NCBI RefSeq assembly: GCF_000340215.1
Contig: NW_006921537.1
Coordinates: forward strand, 1,453,011-1,517,010
Length of the DNA stretch: 64,000 nucleotides
Reading direction: 5' to 3'
DNA from: Pseudocercospora fijiensis CIRAD86
Taxonomy: Eukaryota > Ascomycota > Dothideomycetes > Mycosphaerellales > Mycosphaerellaceae
Position numbers and translations under genes: made by a program. Every line of letters starts with the position of its first letter. Position 1 is the first letter of the stretch. Positions 48,004 to 59,046 of the stretch are shown here, piece after piece. The notes beneath the pieces are model-generated. The model was not told where the DNA came from and did no database searches. It saw only the letters and a program-made list of their open reading frames with translations.

Positions 48004-48940
48004 GAGCCGGGCGCGAGCAAAGTAAGCCTTGATCAGTAGTGAGCATGTCTGCGGATACATTTGTGACCGGGTGCAATGTCTCGATGTGGTAGCGATGTGG
48101 TTGGATTTTGGTTCACATAGCAGTGCCAGGTGCCAGGTAATATTATCATTTGATTCATTCTCATGCATGCTCTGTTGCAGGGTTGGAGAGAGGACAATCA
48201 CATGGCACCATGCTCAATGCTCATGAAGTACAGTAGTTATCTGGCATACTGACCTAGGGTTTTGACTCGGAGGAGCAGGTACTGTACGGAAGAAATGGGA
48301 TCGGGCCGGGTTGTGAAATCTCGTTTCCCGAATCCCGATCATGCCACCGCCATGTCGAGTTCCCCTGGTCCATACTGTAAGATCCTCACTCAATATCAGG
48401 CTCAGCACCCTCATCATCATCGAAGCCTGTACATGGACCGTTGCGAGTACTCGTGGCACCACACTGCAGAGTTGCAATGGGCCAGAAGATGCTCAGGCGC
48501 AAACTTGGTCGCTGGGACCTTCTGTTTTCGGGAAATGGACATGAAGTCGTGCCCATCTTTGCCAGCATCCAGCATCCATACCGCTCAACTACATAGGCTC
48601 ATGATTGGTCAATATATAGTCGCTGCCCAATGCAAGGCCTTTGGCTTGTCGACTTGAAGCCAGACGCGCTTAATGAAGTACAACGTCGAAGTAGCTTCCA
48701 GAGAGGGAGGAAGACCTGCTCGTACTGGTTCGCGCGATGTAAGCGGCAGATGGTGAACGTATGGCGAGTCGTCGGCAAATGAATGAATGCAATGGACTGG
48801 CGTATTAGTGCTCATCCAAATGGCCAGAAGCTCACCGAGACACTACAGGTGAGTAGATGCGCGCAATCGGTGCCAGAGAGGACATGTCGAAGTGAGAGGT
48901 GAAGCGCCTCTCGCTACACAGCATGATGTATGCCTCGGGA

Positions 48941-48972
48941 GTCGGTGGTCGGTGGTCGGTGGTCGGTGGTCC
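48941..48972. repeat. Heptamer tandem repeat upstream of the methyltransferase gene
   Basis: About four and a half units of gtcggtg, ending 301 bases before the first ATG of the gene. A five-base repeat (tgcac/tgcaa) follows at about 48998-49024. Confidence 0.9.
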
Positions 48973-49273
48973 CACGTTGACAGTCAACCTCCCGTTTCCT
49001 GCACTGCACTGCAATGCAATGCACTCTACCGTCTCCTTCACGCATCACGGCTATGGCAGACATGTCGCACCGTTGCCAATTCCGTTTGGCATGTGTAGAT
49101 CGATGGATGTGGATGTGGATGGCTAATGCCACTTTCGCTTTCACAAGATCACCGTAATACAGTGATGGCCCAAAACCCTGGTGGCTGGTTCGCGTCGAAT
49201 TAACCTCAGCTCCGCACTCAGACGCGACCACCAGCTCGGCACTGCGCGATGGTAAGCATTTCTTCCATCCATA

Positions 49274-52200
49274 TTGCTCCAGCTGCAGCACTTCAAGACA
49301 TTGGCGCTGCTTCGGAAGCGAAGACTCATACAACATAGGTACAGCCGCAGCAAAGAAATGCCCAAGAGACGACGCGCCTCGCGCGAAATCGAGCCGTTCA
49401 AAAAGAGAAGATGCGTCGAGCTCGGCGTCGATGAAGAGGATGAACTTGCCCATCCATTCCCCGTGGAATTGGCGCAAAGACCAAAGAGAAAGAGTATCAG
49501 AAACGAGGATATGGTCAGAGGCCTACATACCTCTAGCGACGACTCTGAAGAAGCACAACCTGCTGAGTCTATTGCTGTGGTCAATGGTATCATCACACCA
49601 CGGAGCGAGGCGTCCATTTCTAGAAAAGATTCCCTTCGCCTGGGCAAACCGACCGGTTTGCGGGAGGAGTCGCAGCCTACCTCGCTACCTGATTATGACT
49701 CGGGATCAAGCTTCAATGAGGATTCAGCAATACCTCTGCGCACCGTCCAGCGAGAACTCAGCCATGTTCAACTTCCTGGCTGGGCAGCTGGACCTTCTGT
49801 TCCAAGGACGCTTTTCGGTTGGTCTCCGAGCAATGTCACATCTCTCCCCGAGTCCCAGGCTCTTCCACAGCTTATTGCGGCTCATGAGACAGCAAACGCG
49901 CACTTGCTCGAAAAGCCAGAGTACACCTACGTCACGCTTGACCAGTTCTCTATCTATAAGCCGACTAGCAGCCATAAGCACGCACACACACTTGTTGCTC
50001 TTCACGAGCTATCTCGCGACCGGCATCAACAATTCTGCTTTGATGGCGTTCTGTCTGTCGGCCAAGACTGTTACTTTGTGGAGCACGTGCCGTTCCGGGT
50101 ACTGACAGTTGACGGATACGATGACTTTGAGACAACCGATATTGGGAGTCAGCTTTGCGTACAATCTTTGCGTGGCGCTTACCACAACGTGTGGTACAAG
50201 CTTGGAACTCCGGGCAAGGAATACGAGCGTTTCTATAAGCCCTTCCTTTGGGTAGCGCGCTTCACAAAGCATGCCATTCAATACATGCTGGCCACAGAGC
50301 GCGTAACGCTGCGTCAATTTCGAGCTTCCTTCTACGACTGGCTGCATAAGACTTATCCTGAAGACGCTTCGCTACGGGTGTGGTTGGGCCAGAGCAAGAC
50401 GAGAGACTTCGCCGTCCATTTCGTGGCATATGCCGACTTCTTGTGGAAAGAGAGCCATGGAGTGCAACAGCCTAGCGACGACATCAAGATCTGCAAACAT
50501 CAGATCTGGCGCGAAAGCTTACCATATCCAGATTTGCTCAAAGCCATTCCGAGGCAGCCGCCCAAGCAGAAAGGCGACGCGAAGACTGTCGTAACGCCAT
50601 TTGCTTATGAGAGCTTCAGTCATATGTACTTTGCTGATAAGATCCTCGAGACATCGGTCACTGAGCCTGGCCTCCTCTCGCGGATTCACGAACTCAAAGC
50701 TCGACGTGGCTTGACACCCTGGTTTTCACGATCGCCGTCGAGCCTAACGCCAATCAGTGCGGCCTCTGACCAGATCAAAGCTCGTGGCAGGATTGCGGTC
50801 GGAGACATCGTTGCTGTGCCAGCAGAGGATGATGGTCGTTGGAAGTCCAGCGCAGAGACTTGGTATGCATATGTTCAAAGAGTCTGGAAGCAGAAAAATG
50901 AACAAACACGCCTAGACGTCATCTGGCTTTACCATCCTCAAGACACGACGATTGGCAAAGCTCAATACATGTTCCCTAACGAGCTTTTCTTTAGCGACAA
51001 TTGCGGCTGTGGTGTGAAGGAAGCGTTGCATCTAGAAGAAGTCACTCACAAAGTCGACGTCGCCTGGAACCCTCTCGATCCGGGTACGCAGGAAGGGCTT
51101 TTCGTCAGACAGAAGTTTCGCACAGTCGCAGAGATGGATTTCTACGATTTTCGAAAGATCCAAAATAGCGACTTTTGCTGCTGTCACCAAGCAGAGTATA
51201 CACCAGAAGCGGTACCTCAATATCGAGTAGGTGACACAGTTCTAGTTGAAAAGAAAAAGGATGCTCTCGGCCGAAATTGCGAACCTGCGCAGATTCTCAG
51301 CTTCGGCAGCGCTGGCACCGTTCAAATGCGGAGGTTTCTGTACAAGAAGGACATCTTCCCTGCTTCAAGACCTAATCAGCTTCTCCCGTCCTCCGAGATT
51401 TTCAGCAGACAATGCGAGCATCTAGTGCGAGAATGCCATGTAAGGATATTTTCATGCAGCAATCTTCCAACGCCGTACGACAGGGGCGGTGCAGGGGATT
51501 ACTACTACATCGCTGACACAGATATGGATGCCGACTCCATAAATGCAAAGTCACCCTTTCGTCAAGGCTGGGATCCACAAGAAGCACCATCTAATCGCAA
51601 GCTGAAGGGACTTGGTATCTTCTGTGGCGGCGGCACATTTGATCGTGGCCTACAAGAGGGCGGCGCAGTGCAATTCACCCATGCTGTTGACTATGCCGAG
51701 CATGCCCTTCACAGCTACAAGGCCAACTCATCGGAACCTGTGAAATTTTTCCTTGGTTCCGTAGACGACTATCTCAGCAACGCTATGGCTGCAGAGTCGG
51801 TCCACAATACTGCGACTACTGGTGAGATTGATCTCATCTCAGCCGGAAGCCCGTGTCAAGGCTTCTCAAAGCTTCAGCATGACAGGGACAGTCCGAGGTC
51901 AAGAAAGAATGCATCCATGGTCGCCTCGGTAGTGTCCTTTGTTGATTTCTACGTCCCGGAGTATTTAATCCTGGAGAACGTAGTCACGATGACAGACCAT
52001 CCGAGAGACAAGAAAGGACCTATACCAGAGCAGAACGTCTTCTCGCAAGTCATTTCTGCTTTGGTTGGGCTTGGCTATCAGGTTCAGCAATTTCTTATGG
52101 ACTCTTGGTCGTACGGAAGTCCGCAACAGCGCTCGAGAGTGTTCATCGTCGCCACAGCACCCTCAGCCGTACCGCTGTCGCAGCCAGAAATTACGCATGC

Positions 52201-53173
52201 ACATCCCACCAAGAATCTTCGGACCCGCAATTTGGGGAGGTCAAGCAATGGCTTGCCATTCGGCACTCGCAGAACGAATCCGTTCGTAGCTCTGCCGTTC
52301 GTGACCGCTGAACAGTCGGTTGCAGACCTTCCTACGGTATACGACTCTGTGCCTCAGCTTTGTATCAGGTTCCCTGATCACAGACTCGCTGTCCTTGAGG
52401 CCCCAGACGTCAGAGCACGCATAGCTATGGTGCCAACACGACCACGTGAATGGGGCTTGCTCCAGGCTCATGATGCCGGCAGATTACGTGGTGAACCACG
52501 AGAGTACTTCATAAGGACGAAGGCGAATCTTGTGCGCAGTGGTATCAACAGCAAATCTTACACTCGCGTCTGCCCAAATCACCCTTTCCCGACCATTGTC
52601 ACTAGGCTCAGTGTAGGTGACGGAATCAACGGGCGCGTACTACACTGGGATCAACACCGCCCTCTCACCGTAATGGAAGCAAGACGCGCTCTCGGGTATC
52701 TCGACCACGAGGTATTGATTGGCACACCAGAAAAGCAGCTACGCATTGTCGGAAACAGTGTCGACAGGAAAGTCGCCTTGGTACTTGGTCTCGCGTTGCG
52801 CGATTCTTGGTTGCACCCAGCAGGCCGTCAAGATCTTGTGAGCAGCCACAACGCTCAGAGGAACGTTTGTCAAGATCTTGATGACGAGGATCATGAATCA
52901 GGTGCCGGCATTTCGGCTGCAGTCAAGCGAGATGCGTCTCATAGTAGTGCACTCCCTGATTCTGTAGCGGCTGCTGCGCATGACTCTGGTCACTCGGACA
53001 TACCGTCTTCACCGCCGCACGACGGCACCGGCGACGGCTTCTCAGATGCTGTTGATAATCGGACTGTTAAGATGTCTCTGAATCTGTCACAAGACGAGAT
53101 TCAAAGAATCAGAAACGCCGAGGGAGGAGGCAAGTTCAAGGAGATCTTCAAGATCAACGGCTGGCAAACTTGA
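49274..53173 (+). CDS. dim-2: DIM-2-type cytosine-5 DNA methyltransferase, apparently intact
   Basis: One uninterrupted frame of 1299 residues. The order is a variable N-terminal region, a BAH domain at about 505-620 (GRIAVGDIVAVPAEDDGRW onward), a second BAH-like stretch at about 648-715, then the methyltransferase: motif I GLGIFCGGGTFDRGL at about 779-793, the catalytic loop SAGSPCQGFSK with Cys861, motif VI LENV at 900-903, motif VIII QQRSRVF at 951-957, and motif X RIVGNSVDRKVAL at 1157-1169. This matches the DIM-2 family, which methylates cytosines in repeats, in Neurospora guided by H3K9 methylation and HP1. Length fits (Neurospora DIM-2 is about 1450 residues). The alternative start M29 (49358, aaagaaATGcc) has the better context. 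It lies about 0.9 kb from a RIP-mutated block. Confidence 0.85.
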   Translation: MLQLQHFKTLALLRKRRLIQHRYSRSKEMPKRRRASREIEPFKKRRCVELGVDEEDELAHPFPVELAQRPKRKSIRNEDMVRGLHTSSDDSEEAQPAESIAVVNGIITPRSEASISRKDSLRLGKPTGLREESQPTSLPDYDSGSSFNEDSAIPLRTVQRELSHVQLPGWAAGPSVPRTLFGWSPSNVTSLPESQALPQLIAAHETANAHLLEKPEYTYVTLDQFSIYKPTSSHKHAHTLVALHELSRDRHQQFCFDGVLSVGQDCYFVEHVPFRVLTVDGYDDFETTDIGSQLCVQSLRGAYHNVWYKLGTPGKEYERFYKPFLWVARFTKHAIQYMLATERVTLRQFRASFYDWLHKTYPEDASLRVWLGQSKTRDFAVHFVAYADFLWKESHGVQQPSDDIKICKHQIWRESLPYPDLLKAIPRQPPKQKGDAKTVVTPFAYESFSHMYFADKILETSVTEPGLLSRIHELKARRGLTPWFSRSPSSLTPISAASDQIKARGRIAVGDIVAVPAEDDGRWKSSAETWYAYVQRVWKQKNEQTRLDVIWLYHPQDTTIGKAQYMFPNELFFSDNCGCGVKEALHLEEVTHKVDVAWNPLDPGTQEGLFVRQKFRTVAEMDFYDFRKIQNSDFCCCHQAEYTPEAVPQYRVGDTVLVEKKKDALGRNCEPAQILSFGSAGTVQMRRFLYKKDIFPASRPNQLLPSSEIFSRQCEHLVRECHVRIFSCSNLPTPYDRGGAGDYYYIADTDMDADSINAKSPFRQGWDPQEAPSNRKLKGLGIFCGGGTFDRGLQEGGAVQFTHAVDYAEHALHSYKANSSEPVKFFLGSVDDYLSNAMAAESVHNTATTGEIDLISAGSPCQGFSKLQHDRDSPRSRKNASMVASVVSFVDFYVPEYLILENVVTMTDHPRDKKGPIPEQNVFSQVISALVGLGYQVQQFLMDSWSYGSPQQRSRVFIVATAPSAVPLSQPEITHAHPTKNLRTRNLGRSSNGLPFGTRRTNPFVALPFVTAEQSVADLPTVYDSVPQLCIRFPDHRLAVLEAPDVRARIAMVPTRPREWGLLQAHDAGRLRGEPREYFIRTKANLVRSGINSKSYTRVCPNHPFPTIVTRLSVGDGINGRVLHWDQHRPLTVMEARRALGYLDHEVLIGTPEKQLRIVGNSVDRKVALVLGLALRDSWLHPAGRQDLVSSHNAQRNVCQDLDDEDHESGAGISAAVKRDASHSSALPDSVAAAAHDSGHSDIPSSPPHDGTGDGFSDAVDNRTVKMSLNLSQDEIQRIRNAEGGGKFKEIFKINGWQT

Positions 53174-54016
53174 CGTGTAATGTCTCGTTGCAAGGAAATC
53201 ATTGCATGGTGGCGAATGGGAAGCTCGTCGTTACTCAATCTACAGCCGACTATTGGCCGTTGCGATATGCGCCACAGCATTGCATCGCAAGTGGTCAGTA
53301 TGGAGGCATTGCTCTGCATCGGCGTAGTGCGTAATGCGCAATGCGTAGTGCATCATGCGTTGGCACCACAGCTGAGCTATATCTCTGCAATTCAATGCGC
53401 GGCGAGTGATTGGCATATGCATGCATAGCGCTGCAGCAGACATGTTCCGATCATAAACGCCATTACTGACTAGATAGACGCCATTACTGACTTTGCGGTG
53501 AGGCAACGTGCGAGAAGGCCACTGACCGCGAGGGCCTTGGTCAAATCAGAAGCCACACTTTAACAATTGATCAATCATTTTTCAGAGAATTTTTTTTTCA
53601 GAGACTTCAAGCCTTGCCATCGTCATGCCACCACTTACTCATGTTGTACTGTACGTCCATGTCATAGCCGATGAGTAAATTATGATCTATCAATATATCA
53701 TCCAGTCGCCTTGTCGAACGTCTGTCCGTAGTCATGTGCAGCTGCCGCGCATATGCGGTGAGAGAAATGATGAAATCGGCATGTCCCTGCCATCTTCGGC
53801 AAAAGAGCAAAGAAATGCGCCTCCGACCAGCGAAGCACCCTTTTAGCTGATCGCCATGCGCACGCACGCGATAATCAGCATACCGTACCGTATGCTATGC
53901 AAAGCGAACAAGAAAATAATGTCCAGAATTATTATTTCCGATCCCCAGCAACAAGACTTTCCCCTTCTCCTGTTTTTTTTTCTTCTCCTCCTCGCCGAAT
54001 CCTTCGTCTACCTCCA
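53174..54016. other. Intergenic DNA, no convincing gene
   Basis: Mostly normal composition. Around 53325-53370 short units built on gcgtagtgcgtaatgcgcaa are repeated, and the unit cgccattactgact occurs twice at about 53459-53495. No gene was recognised. Confidence 0.4.
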
Positions 54017-54137
54017 TTCAGGCGCTTCGTGGTTGAATTCGTGTGTGTGCTGCTCGTGACTTCTATTTCTACACTATACTACATTAGGTTTAGCGCCATT
54101 CGAGATCTCATTCTAGCGAAGCGCCTGAAGCTAAACC
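54017..54137. repeat. Two inverted repeats at the island/repeat boundary
   Basis: ttcaggcgcttcg (54017-54029) is the exact reverse complement of 54117-54129. Overlapping it, ggtttagc (54087-54094) pairs with gctaaacc (54130-54137). Composition switches to repeat type here, so these may mark the end of the helicase element; a chance hairpin is possible. Confidence 0.6.
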
Positions 54138-54549
54138 GTTGCTAGCGGGTGTAGGTTGCGTTACTACTACTATATTTTATGTCGAATAAGCTATATAGCT
54201 TAACAACTATTAGTCGCAGTATAGCACTTTATAGAGACGGGACCTAGATAATTTAGCGATTAAGAATATCCGCTATTTTAATAAGCTAGTCGCTTTAGAA
54301 ATGCTAAAGTTATTATCGATAAACGTAAATTGCTACTCTCGACTAACTCGTTTACCTACCTCTATATACTTTACGAGCAAACAAACGACGCCCTTCTACA
54401 TTAACAAAGTATAGGAGGTCTACCTTTCTAGTACCCTCTACAACCTCCGCGTGTCTATTTACTATATAATTTAGTCGCACACTCGTCTCGACTCGGTAGG
54501 GCAAACTAACCCTTTAGCCTCTAATATCTAGAACTTTAACCTATCGCCT

Positions 54550-57500
54550 AATCTCGATAAACCTAATACGCAGTTACAAACTTTAAGTGTCCCGTAAGCT
54601 CCGCCGCCTATTAAAGTACGCTAAATCGATAGTCTAATTTAGACCTTACCGCCGCCGGAGAAAGCTATCTAAACTATATCCTATACGATTAACGATATCG
54701 AGGCCGCTAATCGACAAGTTCGACTCGAGGTCTAGTATCTAGTATCTAGCATCTAGTATCTAGCATCTAGCATCTAGTATAGCTAGCGATAAAGCCCGCT
54801 ATAAGCAGCGCCTAGCCGAGAAGGCTGCGCGCTAGAAGAAGTAGCAACTCGAGCGTTAAGAACTATATTAAGTACTACTACTAGGTCGTTCCGCTATTAT
54901 ACGCGTACGTCTAGACTTCGGTGTTCCTCCTATATAGCTACCCTAGCTAAAATCCGAATAGCGATAGCACTTCTAGCGACGTATCGAGAAGATTATAAAT
55001 CTAGAGACACCGCTTACGCGTATATAGGAGTTAGTATAGCAAGTAGGCTAATTTAAGGAAACTGTCTAGTACTAGGCGGAGATTATTAAGAAAGGCTTAA
55101 CTAAAATCCTCGAATTCAAGTACCCTAGTTTAGCATATACTCCGACTCTAGCGCAGAAGTTAGTAATGTATGCGCTCGTCTATAGCTAGAATAATGTCCT
55201 ATTTATTACTCGTATAGGCGAGGGAAAGAGTCTTCCGTTCTAGGGCTTTATAATGCTAACTAGTATAATTACTATCTAAGTCGTACTACTAAATCGCCTA
55301 GGTGCCGAGTAAGTAGTAGCAATCGAGCGTATAGCTAGTAATACTAGTAGTCTCGTCTATTTAGTATATATCTCTGCCGAGACTAAGAAGATCGATCTAG
55401 GTATATTTAAGAACATCCTAAATAGCAAGATCTAGTATATTCTACTTAGGCCTAAGCAGGTAGCATCTCCTTAGTTCCTTGCCCTGCTAAACGATCTACG
55501 TATACGCGAGCGAGTCGGTCTAGTTATTATCGATAAGGCGCACCTAATCTATAACTAGGGTAAGCCTTCTAGTTTCCGGGGCGAATACTCGTAGGTCGGT
55601 TAAATGCGTAACCGCCTACGCATCGACACTAGTACGCTGTTAGTATCGGCGACTATAGATAAAGAATGCACTAAGTATGCGATAAAGTATGCCGGTATAC
55701 GTAAGGAAGGCCCTAACCTATACGAGACTAAGATTATCCGTAGTAGTATCGATCGCCTAGAAATTATATATATTATTAAATTTATCCCGAAGGAGCATCT
55801 AACCGACTACGATATACTATATATAGTGATCGATAATGCCGTGTCCTATCTACTAATTCCTAATAGAGAAGAGAAGGAGATTACGAAGGGATTAGTAATA
55901 CTATAGAATATACGCAAGTCCTTAGTGTTTATCGATAGCTATAAGCATATCGCTAACTTTGTCGATATCGCCCGTAGCTAGTTGCTATATCTAACTAAGG
56001 ATAATCCGGATCTAACTAAGAGGTACTAATATAGCCTAGTAGGTCTAGGCGTTAATGCTACCCGAACTATCTCCTTCTATATAGCGAGGGTACTAAAGCT
56101 AGACTAGGACGACCGATACGACGAGTATTGCAAATTAGACTCTACTATTCGTTATATAGCAGCTACTACTATAGCAAGCATTAGGTTAGACGTACCTAAT
56201 ATCGCTAATATATACTAATAGAAGTTCAATATTACTCGCAATCCTAGAGACCTTTAGCAGCGACTTAGTCGTATTGCTCGGCGACTAGCTCTATTAAATA
56301 TAGAGGGCTTCTTCGATAAGCCGCACTTCTATCGACCTCGTACATTCTTCTTCGTACTATACTATACCGGAGACTATATTAAGCGTATGCCGGAAGGTGC
56401 TAGTATGCTTTCTATCCTTCTACTATCGTAGTCGCAGTCGCGCGGTCGTAGTCGTAGTCGTAGTCGTAGTAGAGGTAGAGGTAGTCGCGGTAGAGGTACT
56501 CGTAGTAGAGGTAGAGGCATATACACTACCGGACCTAGCAGGTTGCGACAAGAGCTTCCTAGTAAGGATGTTAGTAGTACGAGCGACTAAGACGATATAC
56601 ATAGTAACGCTAATACCGATACTAGAGATAGTGCTTCTAGAGGCCGTAAGGGCAAATCTAAGGAGAGTAATATATAGAATAAATCTAAGCTAGAGAGCCG
56701 GAAGAACATTCTAAAGGTCTTCTTAGGTACGCTAAACGATTACCTAAAGATACTAGGCCGCTGCTTTCGAGTAGTAATAAATAAGCACTATAGAGAACAC
56801 CTAACCTAGTTTCCGTACCTACTCGGCTAAGCAGATAGAAGAGATTGCTACAACTTCTATAATACCGATCTAATAGCTGATCTACCTAAACTACTAGTTA
56901 AGCGCGTTAAGCTAGTCAACCTACTAGGCAAAGGCACAAGACCGAGCTTTAGGCTTAAGCATATTAAGGACTAGTGCTTAAAGAAGATTAACACCCTATA
57001 CCCGCGTAAGAACCGCCTATTTCGTATACTAGCTAGTATGTATATAAAGGATAGGCTGATGTAGTCTATATCGGAGGTCTTCCTTCTAGCTCGGTTAATA
57101 GATATATAGGAGGATGTGAATCTTAGTAAAGATCGGTTGCTATAGGTCGTACTAGAATTAAATAGATAGCAGTATAAGGATACGGATCTCGATAAGTTGC
57201 TTGCTATTATTATTAGCATTGCTGAAGCTGTATACGCTAACTGGGATGCCTATAAGGCAGAATAGAAGGTAAAGCAGGATGCTATAGCGAAGGCTATCGC
57301 AGATGCTACTAAACAGGTAGGAGAAGAAGAGGGTCCTAAAGGTAGTTTAGCCGATCTACGTCTAGTAACCTATAGGACTCTATAGCAGATAGAGGCAGAG
57401 CAGCGCAACCTAAACTAGTTATTAAGGCGATCTACCTTTGCGAATACTGTACGCTAGTCCGGTATACAGGGCAGCCTAGCTTAGTAGGCTTAGCAGGCTT

Positions 57501-57890
57501 AGCAGGCTTAACAGACACCTACTACGGCGGCGGGACCTTCTAACCCTCCTTCTAATAGTACTGATCCTGCTAGGCCTTCTACCGACGCACTACTAGCTAG
57601 GAAGCGCTAACGCCGTAGTGCTTAGCTATTAGGCGCCCGTCGATCTGCCTCTGCCTCTGCCTCTACCCTTACCGAAGAAGAAGAAGAAGAAGAGATAACT
57701 GTCGATAAAGCAACCGAGCGGTTGATACAAGCCTATATTAGTCGCCGTAGTAGTCGTAACATTCGCATTCCTGCGGCTACTAAGGGTCTATATAGCGAGG
57801 GCGCTCGTACGAGAAGCTTAAGTATAGCAAGCAGTCGTAGTAGTAGAGTTAACGACAATATCCTGTCCTAGTATCTGCCGAGTAGGTAGT
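54550..57890 (+). pseudogene. RecQ-like DEAH helicase remnant
   Basis: One plus-strand frame runs about 1,110 codons through TAG stops. It carries Walker A RIGEGKS (GEGKS at 55217-55231), Walker B VIIDKAH at 55523-55543 (a DEAH box changed to DKAH by one TG-to-TA step), a following LLVSATI motif III, RLDVPNIANIY, and a motif VI like QRLSRIARR near 56259-56285. This is the order of RecQ-type helicases. The C-terminal third is low complexity: RS/RG repeats, an alpha-rich region, then QA repeats and an acidic run. Broken by stops. Confidence 0.75.
56425..56525. repeat. In-frame Arg-Ser/Arg-Gly tandem repeat
   Basis: Six-base units cgtagt and agaggt/agtcgc encode RSRSRSRG- and RGRG-like tracts within the helicase frame. 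Confidence 0.8.
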
Positions 57891-57894
57891 AAAT

Positions 57895-58660
57895 AGTTAA
57901 GTTGCTTCTGCGAGAGCTAGCCTAGTTGTTGTATTGCTTCTGCGAGAGCTAGCGAGAGCCGGCGTATAATATAGGATGCCTAGTTTAGCTGCTTCTACGA
58001 GAGCTAGCGCTAGAATTAGCGGTGAAATAGCGCTAGAGATGGCACTAGAGATAGCGCTACAATTAGCGGTAAAATAGCACTAGAATTAGCACTAGAAATG
58101 GCACTAGAATTAGCACTAGAATTGGTATTTAATAAGGCTTCTATTATGTCCTTATAAGCTCGCTAAGTCCTTGTCCCATCCCCGGAAAAGTGAGCCGTAA
58201 CACTACGCTCGATCGCAGGTTGTATACTATACTATCTTTCGTTAGGCCTGTTTAGTTCTACGAGAGCTAGTTAAGTTGCTTCTACGAGAGCCGGCGTATA
58301 ATGTAGGATGCCTAGTTCAGCTGCTTCTACGAGAGCTAGCGTATAGTAGTGCCTAGTTTAGCTGCTTCTACGAGAGCTGGCCTAGTTTAGCTGCTTCTAC
58401 GAGAGCTGGCGTATAGTAGTGCCTAGTTTAGCTGCTTCTGCGAGAGCTAGCGCTAGAATTGGTACTAGAGATAGCGCTAGAGATAGCATTTAATAAGGTC
58501 CTTCCTTACTACTCTTCTATTATATCCTTGTAAGCTCGCTAAGCAGGTTCTTCTATTATATCCTTATAGGCTCGCTAAGCAGGCTTTTCTATTATGTCCT
58601 TATAGGCTCGCTAAGTAGGCTTTTCTATTGTGTTCTTTGCGATAAGGGTTTGTAGATAGT
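57895..58660. repeat. Tandem field of gcttctacgagagctagc units
   Basis: Irregular units containing gttgcttctacgagagctag, with spacers such as ctagaattagcactag. The same units occur at 36190-36350. Non-coding 3' part of the helicase element. Confidence 0.8.
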
Positions 58661-58974
58661 CGTAGGTATAGATAGTCGTAGGTGTCGATAGTATATAAGA
58701 GCTAGGCGAGAAGCGTAAATTCGAGGAAGCGACAAGGATGCCGAGTCCCGCTAAGACCCCGGATTTAGTATAGCAGAGCGCTTAATTAGTAGGATTAAAC
58801 GTTATAGCTGCTTCCTTCCGCGCATTTATAATACCGACTTTACGACTTTTATAACAGTATTACTAATATAGCGAGATACGTCGATTTAGCGCGTTTCTAG
58901 CAAATAGCGCTAACAAAAGTGTCTAACACGATAACAACGGCCGCCTTAGGCACCAACACTAGCGAGAAGTTACT

Positions 58975-59046
58975 AGCGAGAAGTCACTAGCGAGACTAGC
59001 GAGACTAGCGAGACTAGCGAGACTAGCGAGACTAGCGAGACTAGCA
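58975..59046. repeat. 11-base tandem repeat gcgagactagc
   Basis: About six head-to-tail units just before the shared element terminus; the copy at 36700-36725 has only about two related units (actagcgat). Confidence 0.85.

Larger units (their letters stand above)
46395..49273. other. 2.9-kb intergenic region before the methyltransferase gene
   Basis: Normal composition, not RIP-mutated. Short frames on both strands (the longest, 46361-46810 minus, overlaps the end of the Inp1-like gene) have no family features. It contains the hairpin, inverted-repeat and heptamer structures listed separately, and presumably the promoter of the DIM-2-type gene. Confidence 0.5.
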
